DNA of 64,000 bases from Bdellovibrionales bacterium (GTDB lineage Bacteria > Bdellovibrionota > Bdellovibrionia > Bdellovibrionales > UBA1609): the NCBI GenBank assembly GCA_020850475.1, contig JADZEO010000082.1, positions 1 to 64,000 of the forward strand. The letters are read 5' to 3'. The notes beneath the pieces were generated by a model. It worked only from the letters and a program-made list of their open reading frames with translations, was not told the origin of the DNA and made no database searches. Made by a program: the position numbers and the translations under genes. Positions 20,090 to 29,046 of the stretch are shown here, piece after piece. Position 1 is the first letter of the stretch, and each line of letters begins with the position of its first letter.

Positions 20090-20451
20090 GTCGATTTCCC
20101 TCAGATCAAGTCAAAGAACCCGTCCAAACCGGGCAAGTCACCGCACTTCTCGATCACGGAGCGGCCTTCGAGGGTCGCCTCACCTTTGAGGGCACGGTTC
20201 GCATTGGCGGTCAGTTTCAGGGTGAAATATTCACTAACGACACCCTGGTGGTAAATCCAGGCGCCAAAGTGGAGGCCCAAATTGAGGCCGATGTGGTGAT
20301 TATTAGTGGCGCAGTGAAGGGAAATATTTTTGCGCGTAGTCGCGTCATTATGCATCCGCCGGCAATCTTCAAGGGAACCGTAACCACTCCGAGTCTGCGA
20401 ATTGATGAGGGAGTGGTCTTTGAGGGCGCCTCCTATATGCCGAAAGCCTAA
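20077..20451 (+). CDS. Bactofilin cytoskeletal protein
   Basis: A 124-aa bactofilin (DUF583-type). The central part is a run of short beta-helix turns with repeated Gly and hydrophobic residues (EGTVRIGGQFQGEI, VVNPGAKVEAQIEADVVII, SGAVKGNI), flanked by short disordered ends. Such proteins polymerise without nucleotide into filaments; in Myxococcus bactofilins help position the ParABS machinery. The ATG at 20077 lies 13 bp inside parB, so it is translated with parB. A related role in organising the origin is inferred from the overlap. Confidence 0.9.
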   Translation: MAEVSRFPSDQVKEPVQTGQVTALLDHGAAFEGRLTFEGTVRIGGQFQGEIFTNDTLVVNPGAKVEAQIEADVVIISGAVKGNIFARSRVIMHPPAIFKGTVTTPSLRIDEGVVFEGASYMPKA

Positions 20452-20474
20452 TGCGGTTATCGCCGTATTTTGGC

Positions 20475-20503
20475 TTGACCCTCTTACGACACCATTGCTA
20501 AAT
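20475..20503 (+). promoter_or_regulatory. Possible promoter before the ATP synthase cluster
   Basis: TTGACC (20475-20480) followed after 17 bp by CTAAAT (20498-20503). The -35 is fair, the -10 poor. The 84-bp gap is the only sizeable one between parB and atpC, so a promoter or processing site is expected here. Confidence 0.28.
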
Positions 20504-20535
20504 CCTATCAAATTTTTCACAGGGATTTCAATGCT

Positions 20536-20976
20536 ATGGAAATTCTGACGGCTCTAGGTGTTGATTACACCATAGGGATTCAGTTCATCATTTTCGTCAT
20601 CGCCTATGTGTTTTTGACGACCCTCGTGTTTCGTCCTTATCACCGAGCATTTGAAGAGCGCGTCCGCCGCACCGAAGGCAACACCGAGACGGCGGAAAGA
20701 ATTATCGCCGAATCAAAGGAGCTCGAGGTTGAGTATGAGCAGAAGGCGCGCGCACTCAATAACGAGACCCGAGTGATTTTTGATCACTCCAGAACTGAGG
20801 CGATGCGCGAGTATGACCGCATGGTTTCTCAAGCTCGCGAGCGGGCCAAGAACATTGTCGAAAAAACCCGAAGCCAAATTACTTTTGAGGTTGAAAAAAC
20901 TCGCAGTGATATGAGCAAAGAAGTGCCGGGCCTCACCAAGGCCGTGGTTCAAAAGTTGATGGGCCAGGAGGCCTGA
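20536..20976 (+). CDS. atpF: ATP synthase F0 subunit b' (first b-type subunit)
   Basis: A 146-aa peripheral-stalk protein with one N-terminal membrane helix (about residues 13-32) and a long charged alpha-helix after it (FRPYHRAFEERVRRTEG onward). It lacks a signal peptide. It precedes a second b-type gene, so the stalk is probably a b-b' heterodimer, as in many deltaproteobacteria-like and photosynthetic bacteria. Which of the two is called b or b' is a matter of convention. Confidence 0.85.
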   Translation: MEILTALGVDYTIGIQFIIFVIAYVFLTTLVFRPYHRAFEERVRRTEGNTETAERIIAESKELEVEYEQKARALNNETRVIFDHSRTEAMREYDRMVSQARERAKNIVEKTRSQITFEVEKTRSDMSKEVPGLTKAVVQKLMGQEA

Positions 20977-20978
20977 AT

Positions 20979-21548
20979 ATGAATAGACTCATGCTTCTAT
21001 TGATTGGTGTGGTTGCGCCATTATTGGCACAAGCCTCAGAGGCCGGCGGGGGCCACGATGCGCACCAAATTCCCTGGGATATGCTAAAGCCGCAATTTTT
21101 AAACTTCGGCGCAGTCGTAATTTTGATTCTTTATTTTGGGCGCAAACATATTGCCCAACATTTCAAGCAGCGCCACGAACAATACCGGGATCTGGTTACC
21201 CGGGCGGAAAAAGCCAAAGACGAGGCGGAATCGCACAAACACAAAATTGGCGAGCGCCTGACTCGCCTCGAGAAGAACTCGGAAGACAGCATTCGCAAGG
21301 CGCGAGCCGAAGCGGCAGAGCTAAAAAATCACATTATTAAGGACGCGCAAAAATTGTCGGAAAAGCTTGAACAAGAGGCCGGCCGATCTGCGCTGTTCGA
21401 ACTTGAGCGCGCCAAAAACGAACTGCGTAACGAAATGATTCAGATCGCAGTAAAGGCGGCCAAAGAGGCGCTTGCCGATGAGGTCGATGATGGAAAGCAA
21501 CGCCGCCTTCAGACTGAGTTTGTCGAAAAGATACAGGTGGTAAGATAA
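20979..21548 (+). CDS. atpF: ATP synthase F0 subunit b (second b-type subunit)
   Basis: A 189-aa b-type stalk subunit. A hydrophobic N-terminal segment resembling a signal peptide (MLLLIGVVAPLLAQASEA) precedes a second membrane helix (NFGAVVILILYFG), followed by a long coiled-coil rich in Glu/Lys/Arg/Ala. The ATG at 20979 has a strong GGAGG seven bases upstream. The stop overlaps the atpH start (TAATG). Confidence 0.88.
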   Translation: MNRLMLLLIGVVAPLLAQASEAGGGHDAHQIPWDMLKPQFLNFGAVVILILYFGRKHIAQHFKQRHEQYRDLVTRAEKAKDEAESHKHKIGERLTRLEKNSEDSIRKARAEAAELKNHIIKDAQKLSEKLEQEAGRSALFELERAKNELRNEMIQIAVKAAKEALADEVDDGKQRRLQTEFVEKIQVVR

Positions 21549-22096
21549 TGGTAGTTTCGGAAGTTGCCTCCCGATATGCAAAGGCGTTGTTTAGCCTAGC
21601 GAGCGAAAACAAGCGCGCCAAACCGGTTCTTGAGGAGCTTCGTGCCCTGCGCGCGATGTTCGAGAAGGACCGGGAAATGCAGCAATTCGTTCGTTCACCA
21701 CTCATCAAGGCGGAGGAAAAGGAAGCCGCTATGGCCAAAGCCCTAAAGGGCTCGGGCGTTAGCGCCGAGGTTGAAGCCTTTTTGCTGCTGCTGGCGCGCA
21801 AAAATCGTTTGCCGATTTTTCCCGAAGTGCTTGAGGCGTACCAGCATTTTACCGACGAGGCCAACGGCGTAACCCGAGGGGTTGTGCGTTCGGCAAGAGT
21901 GTTGAGTCAAGAGGACCGCGGTCGCATCGAGGAAACGGTCTCTCGCTATACTAAAAAGAACGTCATATTGACTTATAAAGAAGACGAAGACTTGTTGGGC
22001 GGATTGGTTGCCGAGGTCGGCAGCTACACCTTCGACGATTCTTTAACCGCGCATTTGAAAAGATTAAATGAAGAACTTAAGAGGAGTGCTCACTAA
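21548..22096 (+). CDS. atpH: ATP synthase F1 subunit delta
   Basis: A 182-aa delta subunit (OSCP), which links the stalk to the top of F1. It starts with the family pattern [14 protein letters not shown] and has the C-terminal signature [18 protein letters not shown]. It lies between the b genes and atpA, as usual. Confidence 0.94.
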   Translation: MVVSEVASRYAKALFSLASENKRAKPVLEELRALRAMFEKDREMQQFVRSPLIKAEEKEAAMAKALKGSGVSAEVEAFLLLLARKNRLPIFPEVLEAYQHFTDEANGVTRGVVRSARVLSQEDRGRIEETVSRYTKKNVILTYKEDEDLLGGLVAEVGSYTFDDSLTAHLKRLNEELKRSAH

Positions 22097-22098
22097 CG

Positions 22099-23622
22099 AT
22101 GGAAATCTCAATCAGAGCAGACGAAATTAGCCGGGTTCTTAAAGAACAAATTAAAAACTACAAAAAAGATGTCGAAGTCAGCGAGACCGGAAGCGTTTTG
22201 GCGGTTGGCGACGGGGTTGCTCGAGTTTATGGACTCGACAACGCCATGGCTGGCGAGCTGGTGGTCTTTCCGGGTAACGTCGCCGGCATGGTACTGAACT
22301 TGGAGAAAGACTCCGTCGGTATCGTGATCTTTGGTGAAGACAAAGACATTAAGGAAGGCGACACCGTCAAGCGAACGGGCAAAATCGTTCAGGTTCCCGT
22401 TGGCGAAGGTCTGTTGGGCCGAGTGGTAAACGCTCTCGGTCAACCCATTGATGGTCGCGGACCCATTGAGTCCAAGCACACTCGCGCGGTTGAAATCAAA
22501 GCGCCGGGAATTATTAAGCGTCACCCGGTGCATGAGCCCCTACAAACGGGTCTCAAGGCAATCGATTCAATGATTCCCATCGGTCGCGGTCAGCGAGAGC
22601 TGATCATCGGTGACCGCCAAACGGGAAAAACGGCCATTGCCGTCGATACGATTATCAATCAAAAAGGCAAAGGCGTTCATTGCTTTTATGTGGCCATCGG
22701 CCAGAAGCAATCAACGGTGGCCCTGGTGGTTGAGAAGCTTCGGCAGTCTGGCGCCATGGACTATACGACGGTCGTTGCCTCGACGGCGTCAGAACAGGCT
22801 CCCCTCCAATTTATCGCCCCCTACACTGGCTGCACAATGGCCGAGTATTTCCGGGACACCGGTCGCCACGCCCTCATCGTCTATGACGATTTGACCAAGC
22901 AAGCGCAAGCCTACCGGCAGATGTCTTTGTTGTTACGTCGTCCTCCGGGTCGCGAAGCTTTCCCTGGCGATGTGTTCTACTTGCACTCGCGCCTTCTTGA
23001 GCGCGCGGCGAAGTTGAGTGAAGACGCCGGAAGCGGTTCGCTGACGGCGCTGCCGATTATTGAAACACAAGCCGGTGACATCTCGGCATATATTCCGACG
23101 AACGTCATTTCGATTACTGACGGACAAATCTTTTTGGAATCCGATCTTTTCTACAAGGGCATCCGCCCGGCAGTTTCGGTCGGTAAGTCGGTTTCTCGTG
23201 TGGGCGGTGCCGCTCAGATCAAAGCGATGAAGCAAGTCGCGGGAACTCTCAAGCTTGAGCTTGCCCAGTTCCGGGAGCTGGAAGCTTTTGCGGCGTTTGC
23301 CTCAGATCTTGATAAGGCCACCCAGGCTCAGCTGGCGCGCGGCCGTCGGTTGGTTGAAATCCTTAAGCAAGGTCAATACAGCCCCTTCGGAGTGGCCGAA
23401 CAAGTTGTCCTTATTTTTGCGGCAACCAACGGTTACATCGACGACGTTGAAGAGGCAGATGTTCAGCGGTTTGAATCAGAGCTGATGGAGTTCCTCGGCC
23501 AGAAGTATAAAAACGTCATTCAGCTTCTGGATCAACACAAGGCCATTAAAGACGACGTGAAGTCAGCAATGGTTGAAGCTCTTGAGGAATTTAAAGCGGT
23601 GTTTAAAGCGGCCGTAAAGTAA
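22099..23622 (+). CDS. atpA: ATP synthase F1 subunit alpha
   Basis: Non-catalytic nucleotide-binding subunit, 507 aa. The P-loop GDRQTGKTA is near residue 170 and the family signature [14 protein letters not shown] is intact. A Shine-Dalgarno sequence lies within the last codons of atpH, two bases before which the reading frame ends. Length and motifs are standard. Confidence 0.98.
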   Translation: MEISIRADEISRVLKEQIKNYKKDVEVSETGSVLAVGDGVARVYGLDNAMAGELVVFPGNVAGMVLNLEKDSVGIVIFGEDKDIKEGDTVKRTGKIVQVPVGEGLLGRVVNALGQPIDGRGPIESKHTRAVEIKAPGIIKRHPVHEPLQTGLKAIDSMIPIGRGQRELIIGDRQTGKTAIAVDTIINQKGKGVHCFYVAIGQKQSTVALVVEKLRQSGAMDYTTVVASTASEQAPLQFIAPYTGCTMAEYFRDTGRHALIVYDDLTKQAQAYRQMSLLLRRPPGREAFPGDVFYLHSRLLERAAKLSEDAGSGSLTALPIIETQAGDISAYIPTNVISITDGQIFLESDLFYKGIRPAVSVGKSVSRVGGAAQIKAMKQVAGTLKLELAQFRELEAFAAFASDLDKATQAQLARGRRLVEILKQGQYSPFGVAEQVVLIFAATNGYIDDVEEADVQRFESELMEFLGQKYKNVIQLLDQHKAIKDDVKSAMVEALEEFKAVFKAAVK

Positions 23623-23630
23623 GGTAAAAG

Positions 23631-24512
23631 ATGCCAAGCTTAAAGGACATAAGAAGTCGAATTGCGAGCGTGAAAAACACGCAGCAGATTACGCGCGCCA
23701 TGAAGATGGTATCGGCGGCGAAATTGCGAAGAGCGCAGCACAACATTGTTAACATGCGGCCCTACGCTAACAAGATTCTCTCGGTCATCGCGGACATTGC
23801 GATCACGCACCGAGTGACCCATCCCCTCCTGAGCCCAAGCGCTTCGCCGCGCAAGGTTTTGGTTGTGGTGGTAACAAGCGACCGGGGTCTCTGCGGCGGA
23901 TTCAACGCTAACGTTAATAAGTTTGCGGAGCGATTTCACCGTGAAAATTCGAGCAAATATGAAACGCTCGACATACTCTTTATTGGGCGTAAAGGCGCGG
24001 ACTATTTCAGACGCCGAGGTCTCAAAGGCGTAGATACAATTACCAACTTGGCGCGCGAAATTTCGTACGTCTTGGCGGCGTCGATTGCTGAGCGGCTAAT
24101 GAAGAGTTACAGCGAGGGCGGTTACGACGAGATTCGCTTGGTTTACAACGAATTCAAGTCGGCGATTTCGCAAAACCTCGTTTGCGAAACGCTATTGCCA
24201 ATCGATCTTTCGCGAGCGACGCTGGGTAGCCAGACCGACTCGAAGTTTTCTAAAGATCTTTTGTTCGAGCCGCCACCCGAAGAAATTGTTGATGATCTTT
24301 TGCACAAGCACTTCGCGGTTCAGGTGTATCGCTGTCTGTCTGAGAGCGTAGCAGCTGAACACGCGGCGCGGATGACAGCCATGGAAAACGCGACCAACAA
24401 CGCAAAAGAGATGATTGGTAATTTGACACTGACTTATAACAAACTCCGCCAGGCCTCGATCACCAAAGAGTTGATCGAGATTTGCAGTGGAGCTGAGGCA
24501 TTGAAGGGATAA
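23631..24512 (+). CDS. atpG: ATP synthase F1 subunit gamma
   Basis: Central rotor shaft, 293 aa. The N-terminal helix pattern IRSRIASVKNTQQITRAMKMV and the C-terminal signature EHAARMTAMENATNNA are clear, with SDRGLCGGFN in the middle. The order alpha-gamma-beta-epsilon is canonical. Confidence 0.97.
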   Translation: MPSLKDIRSRIASVKNTQQITRAMKMVSAAKLRRAQHNIVNMRPYANKILSVIADIAITHRVTHPLLSPSASPRKVLVVVVTSDRGLCGGFNANVNKFAERFHRENSSKYETLDILFIGRKGADYFRRRGLKGVDTITNLAREISYVLAASIAERLMKSYSEGGYDEIRLVYNEFKSAISQNLVCETLLPIDLSRATLGSQTDSKFSKDLLFEPPPEEIVDDLLHKHFAVQVYRCLSESVAAEHAARMTAMENATNNAKEMIGNLTLTYNKLRQASITKELIEICSGAEALKG

Positions 24513-24515
24513 TAG

Positions 24516-25925
<1,410 letters not shown>

Positions 25926-25962
25926 TTTTCGCGCAGCCTGATGGTTCGCGGAGGAGTTAACG

Positions 25963-26370
25963 ATGTTTACGCTCACTCTGGTAACTCCAGAGAAAAAAAT
26001 GTTAACGGACGTTGATGTCGAGGAAGTAGTTGTTCCGGCATTTAAGGGAGAATTGACGATTCTCCCCGGACACGCCCCGCTCATGTCGACCCTGGGAATC
26101 GGAGTTTTGCGATACCGCGTGAAGGGAAGCAGTGCCTTTCAGTCGGCAGCCATCTCTTGGGGGTATTGTGAAGTGAATCCTCGCGGAGTGAATATCTTGG
26201 CCGAAACGGCTGAGGCGACGGACGAACTCGATCGAGAGAGGATTGAGGCGGCACGCAAAAAAGCCGACGAGATGCTTCGCTCGGGCAAGCTGACGGTTGA
26301 CGAGATTGTTAAGTATCAGCGCAAACTCCGTCGCGCGGAAATTCGTCTCGGCATGCTCAACAAGCACTGA
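25963..26370 (+). CDS. atpC: ATP synthase F1 subunit epsilon
   Basis: A 135-aa epsilon subunit, with the beta-sandwich start FTLTLVTPEKKML and GELTILPGHAPLMSTLGIG, and the C-terminal helical hairpin rich in Arg/Glu (ERIEAARKKADEML). The ATG follows CGGAGGAGTTAACG. This is the last gene of the F1 cluster; an intrinsic terminator follows. Confidence 0.95.
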   Translation: MFTLTLVTPEKKMLTDVDVEEVVVPAFKGELTILPGHAPLMSTLGIGVLRYRVKGSSAFQSAAISWGYCEVNPRGVNILAETAEATDELDRERIEAARKKADEMLRSGKLTVDEIVKYQRKLRRAEIRLGMLNKH

Positions 26371-26405
26371 CGGCGACCAACATTACAAACAGAGAAATGA
26401 CGACA

Positions 26406-26436
26406 AGCCGACTTAAGGGTCGGCTAGTTAGTTTTT
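26406..26436 (+). terminator. Intrinsic terminator of the atp cluster
   Basis: Seven-base-pair stem AGCCGAC/GTCGGCT with a six-base loop (26406-26425), then AGTTAGTTTTT. It lies 36 bp after atpC and overlaps the last codon of the converging nagZ-like gene. Confidence 0.8.
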
Positions 26437-28194
26437 GAGGCGCCGGCGTCGGCTCGGTGGCCACTGGGCGCGTGCTTCGGTGCTTCCCTCTTCTGCGGCG
26501 GGTCCACGCAAATCTTCGGGCTCTGGGGGCAGTCGTCGCAAAAATTCGGTCAGCCAATAGCCGGACTGAAAGTTGCGAGAGTTCAAATTAACCACCGCCA
26601 AAAACTGATTGGTGTTGTAAATCGCCCCGGGGTTGGTGGTGTTTACGACAATCAGGCGCGCTTTGGTGGCCTCATCAAGATTATTCACCATTCGTACGGT
26701 TCCCGATCCCGTGGCGTAAAACAGCGCTAGGGAGTTTGGTCGAGAAGCTAGGGCCTCGGTCACCTCAGGGTCAGTACCGGGCGAGAGAACCCGGAGCTTA
26801 GCACCCGAGCCCCAGACCTCGCGGACCGCGTGGTAAAAGCGCGGATCAGCCGAGAAGACGAGTGCCTCGCGGACTTCGCGGGCGGAGCCCTCGAGATAGG
26901 AATATCCCCGGAGAGATTTGGTCAGATTTTCTTGGCTCACGCGATTAGTAAGAACTCGGAGCTCCCCAGCGAGCTGCGCGAAGCGGGAGCTAAGCTCCGA
27001 GGGCGAGTTGCCGACGGGAGGCCTGAGCGCCAGTTTGACCCTCAAGATGCGGCGGACACTCTCGTCAACTCTCTCGACGGAAATTCGCCCAGAGGCAATG
27101 GCCTCGCGAACGGCCGTAACGGCGAGGCGTTGGTTGCTCGGAGTCCAAGCCACCATCACCTGATCGCAGCCGGCGAGAATTGCCCGCACGGCCCGCTCGC
27201 CAACGGCGCCGATGGAGCCGGCGGCGCTCATCTCGATGTCGTCGGTAATGACCAGTCCGGGATAATTGGTTCGCTTACGCAAAACCTCAGTAATCAACAT
27301 CTTTGAAAAAGTAGCAGGCACCCCGGAGGGATCGATGCTCGGGAAGGCAATGTGGGCAACCATGATTGCGCTTGGGTATTGAAACTTGGCAAACCACTCG
27401 AAGGGCACAAGGTCACGGGTTTCGAGCTGCTCAAGCGTATCTTTTTTGTGGGGCAGCGAGCGATGGCTGTCGGTAATGACGCCGCCGTGGCCGGGAAAGT
27501 GCTTAGAAGTGGGAATGACCCCGGCGTCGGCCAGACCGGCGGAATAGGCTTCGCCAAAAAGCTTCACGCGCTCCGGACTTTGTCCAAAGGAGCGATTGCC
27601 GATAAAGTTGCCCTCATAAGGATCGGACAAGTCCATCACCGGAGCCAAGTTCATGTTAAATCCGAGCAGGGAAATGATCTTGCCAGTGATTTTTCCGGCT
27701 TCCCGAACCAATTTGGGGTCATCGGCCATTCCCAGAGCCAAGGCGCTGGGGGGCGAGGGATTGGTCTTAACGCGAGTTACAGTGCCGCCCTCTTGGTCTA
27801 CCATCAACAGCATCGGCAGCCCAACGTGTGACCGCGAGACCTCTTGGATTTGCTGATTCAGAGTGGAAATTTGCTCGGGGCTGCGGATGTTGCGATGAAA
27901 GACAATAAGTGAACCTGGTTTATATTTAGCGAGCAAGCGGCGAAGGGGCGGATCCATTTCTTGGCCCCGAAACCCAAAGACAAACATTTGCCCAATCTTC
28001 TGTTCAAGAGAAAGCCGCCCCAGCTCCGCCTCGATCTTGGCCTGGTCGGCTTCGGCGAGCGGCAACACCTGACCAAAGGCGGTGCCCACGCCCCAAAAAG
28101 CAAGCGAGACAAAAGCCGCGATTTTACACTTGCCGCCGAGCTCAGCCAAAACAGACAGGAGATTGAAAAAGTTTTTAGATATAATTACGCTCAT
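26428..28194 (-). CDS. nagZ: Secreted GH3 beta-N-acetylglucosaminidase (NagZ-type)
   Basis: Glycoside hydrolase family 3 enzyme that removes GlcNAc from muropeptides. The NagZ signature KHFPGHG (231-237) with Asp242 and His244 of the catalytic Asp-His pair is intact, and the nucleophile lies in LVITDDIEMS (Asp318). At 588 aa it is much longer than the one-domain cytosolic E. coli form and has a second C-terminal domain, as in secreted Bacillus NagZ. The start is taken at ATG 28194 (GGGA before it), giving a hydrophobic N-terminal segment at about residues 22-42 ending AFGQ, so export is predicted. The frame is open 71 codons further upstream. The start overlaps that of the divergent gene. Confidence 0.88.
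   Translation of the reverse strand: MSVIISKNFFNLLSVLAELGGKCKIAAFVSLAFWGVGTAFGQVLPLAEADQAKIEAELGRLSLEQKIGQMFVFGFRGQEMDPPLRRLLAKYKPGSLIVFHRNIRSPEQISTLNQQIQEVSRSHVGLPMLLMVDQEGGTVTRVKTNPSPPSALALGMADDPKLVREAGKITGKIISLLGFNMNLAPVMDLSDPYEGNFIGNRSFGQSPERVKLFGEAYSAGLADAGVIPTSKHFPGHGGVITDSHRSLPHKKDTLEQLETRDLVPFEWFAKFQYPSAIMVAHIAFPSIDPSGVPATFSKMLITEVLRKRTNYPGLVITDDIEMSAAGSIGAVGERAVRAILAGCDQVMVAWTPSNQRLAVTAVREAIASGRISVERVDESVRRILRVKLALRPPVGNSPSELSSRFAQLAGELRVLTNRVSQENLTKSLRGYSYLEGSAREVREALVFSADPRFYHAVREVWGSGAKLRVLSPGTDPEVTEALASRPNSLALFYATGSGTVRMVNNLDEATKARLIVVNTTNPGAIYNTNQFLAVVNLNSRNFQSGYWLTEFLRRLPPEPEDLRGPAAEEGSTEARAQWPPSRRRRLKN
28180..28185 (+). promoter_or_regulatory. Perfect -10 hexamer just before an outer-membrane-type gene
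   Basis: TATAAT ends 7 bp before the ATG at 28193. TTGAAA at 28163-28168 is too close (11 bp) to serve as a normal -35. If this -10 is used the message would be nearly leaderless. Confidence 0.35.
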
Positions 28195-29008
28195 GTCATC
28201 CCGAATTAACAGCCTTGAACGCGCTCTTTCCGCCGTACTCATCGGCATAATACTGATGGGAACTGAAGGACGCGCACACGCGGCCGAGGCGATTCCGGAC
28301 GTTGGTAAGCGAACACTGGCGAGTGAGGATGACCCGGGTGATGGGTTGGTGGTGGTCGAGCCGGCCAATGTTGTTCCCATCAGCCGCAAAGGAGAGTTTC
28401 GCCTCATCCCTTATAGCGACCGCCGTTCAAAGTGGGGAATGACGTTTAGCCTGTCTTACAGCGCGTTTTCGCCGATTTATTACGAACCCAATTTTTATGC
28501 GGTTAACTTCGAAGAAATGTATCTGTCGGAAGATGTCCCGCTCATTGAGATGACAATGACTTGGAAGCGAAACTTTTCTCTCGGGTCATTGGGAATTGAG
28601 TTTGGCGTCGGCATGTATGAAAACGATTCGGACGTCACCGAACTGCCGTCGACCCTATCGATTATTCCAATTCGCTTAGGCGGAGTTTTTGCTCTCGATG
28701 CTATGACCAAAGAACCCTGGGTGGTTCCCTATGTTTCGGGAGGCGCCTATACGGTGAGCTACAAAGAGGAATTGGCCTCCAGCTCAGTCAACGGATTTAC
28801 ACAGGCCTCCTTTTACGTCGCGGGAGGAGTAGCCTTTCAACTTAACTGGATTGATAAGCAAGCCGCCCTCGAGTCCTACGTTGATTCGGGCATTGAGAAC
28901 ACCTATCTCTACGTTGAGGGGCGCAAGTTTTTTGCCTCTACGGCGGAAAAAGATCCGGACTTTGAGACCGACATTCACGCCAACGGTGGATTTCGGGTTG
29001 AATTCTAA
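28193..29008 (+). CDS. Putative outer-membrane beta-barrel protein
   Basis: A 271-aa protein with a Sec signal peptide (hydrophobic core LSAVLIGIILMG, cleavage near AHAAEA). The mature part alternates hydrophobic and polar residues in amphipathic strands (WGMTFSLSYSAFSPIYY, MTWKRNFSLGSLGIEFG, VVPYVSGGAYTVSYK) and ends in ...GFRVEF with a terminal Phe, the usual sign recognised by the Bam machinery. No specific family was recognised. The ATG overlaps the start codon of the divergent nagZ-like gene (shared CATG), and no ribosome-binding sequence is visible. The gene ends 38 bp from the converging mfd. Confidence 0.7.
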   Translation: MSSRINSLERALSAVLIGIILMGTEGRAHAAEAIPDVGKRTLASEDDPGDGLVVVEPANVVPISRKGEFRLIPYSDRRSKWGMTFSLSYSAFSPIYYEPNFYAVNFEEMYLSEDVPLIEMTMTWKRNFSLGSLGIEFGVGMYENDSDVTELPSTLSIIPIRLGGVFALDAMTKEPWVVPYVSGGAYTVSYKEELASSSVNGFTQASFYVAGGVAFQLNWIDKQAALESYVDSGIENTYLYVEGRKFFASTAEKDPDFETDIHANGGFRVEF

Positions 29009-29046
29009 TTAACGAGACACCGCGAGAGTTTTCGCTAGCGTAAGCG

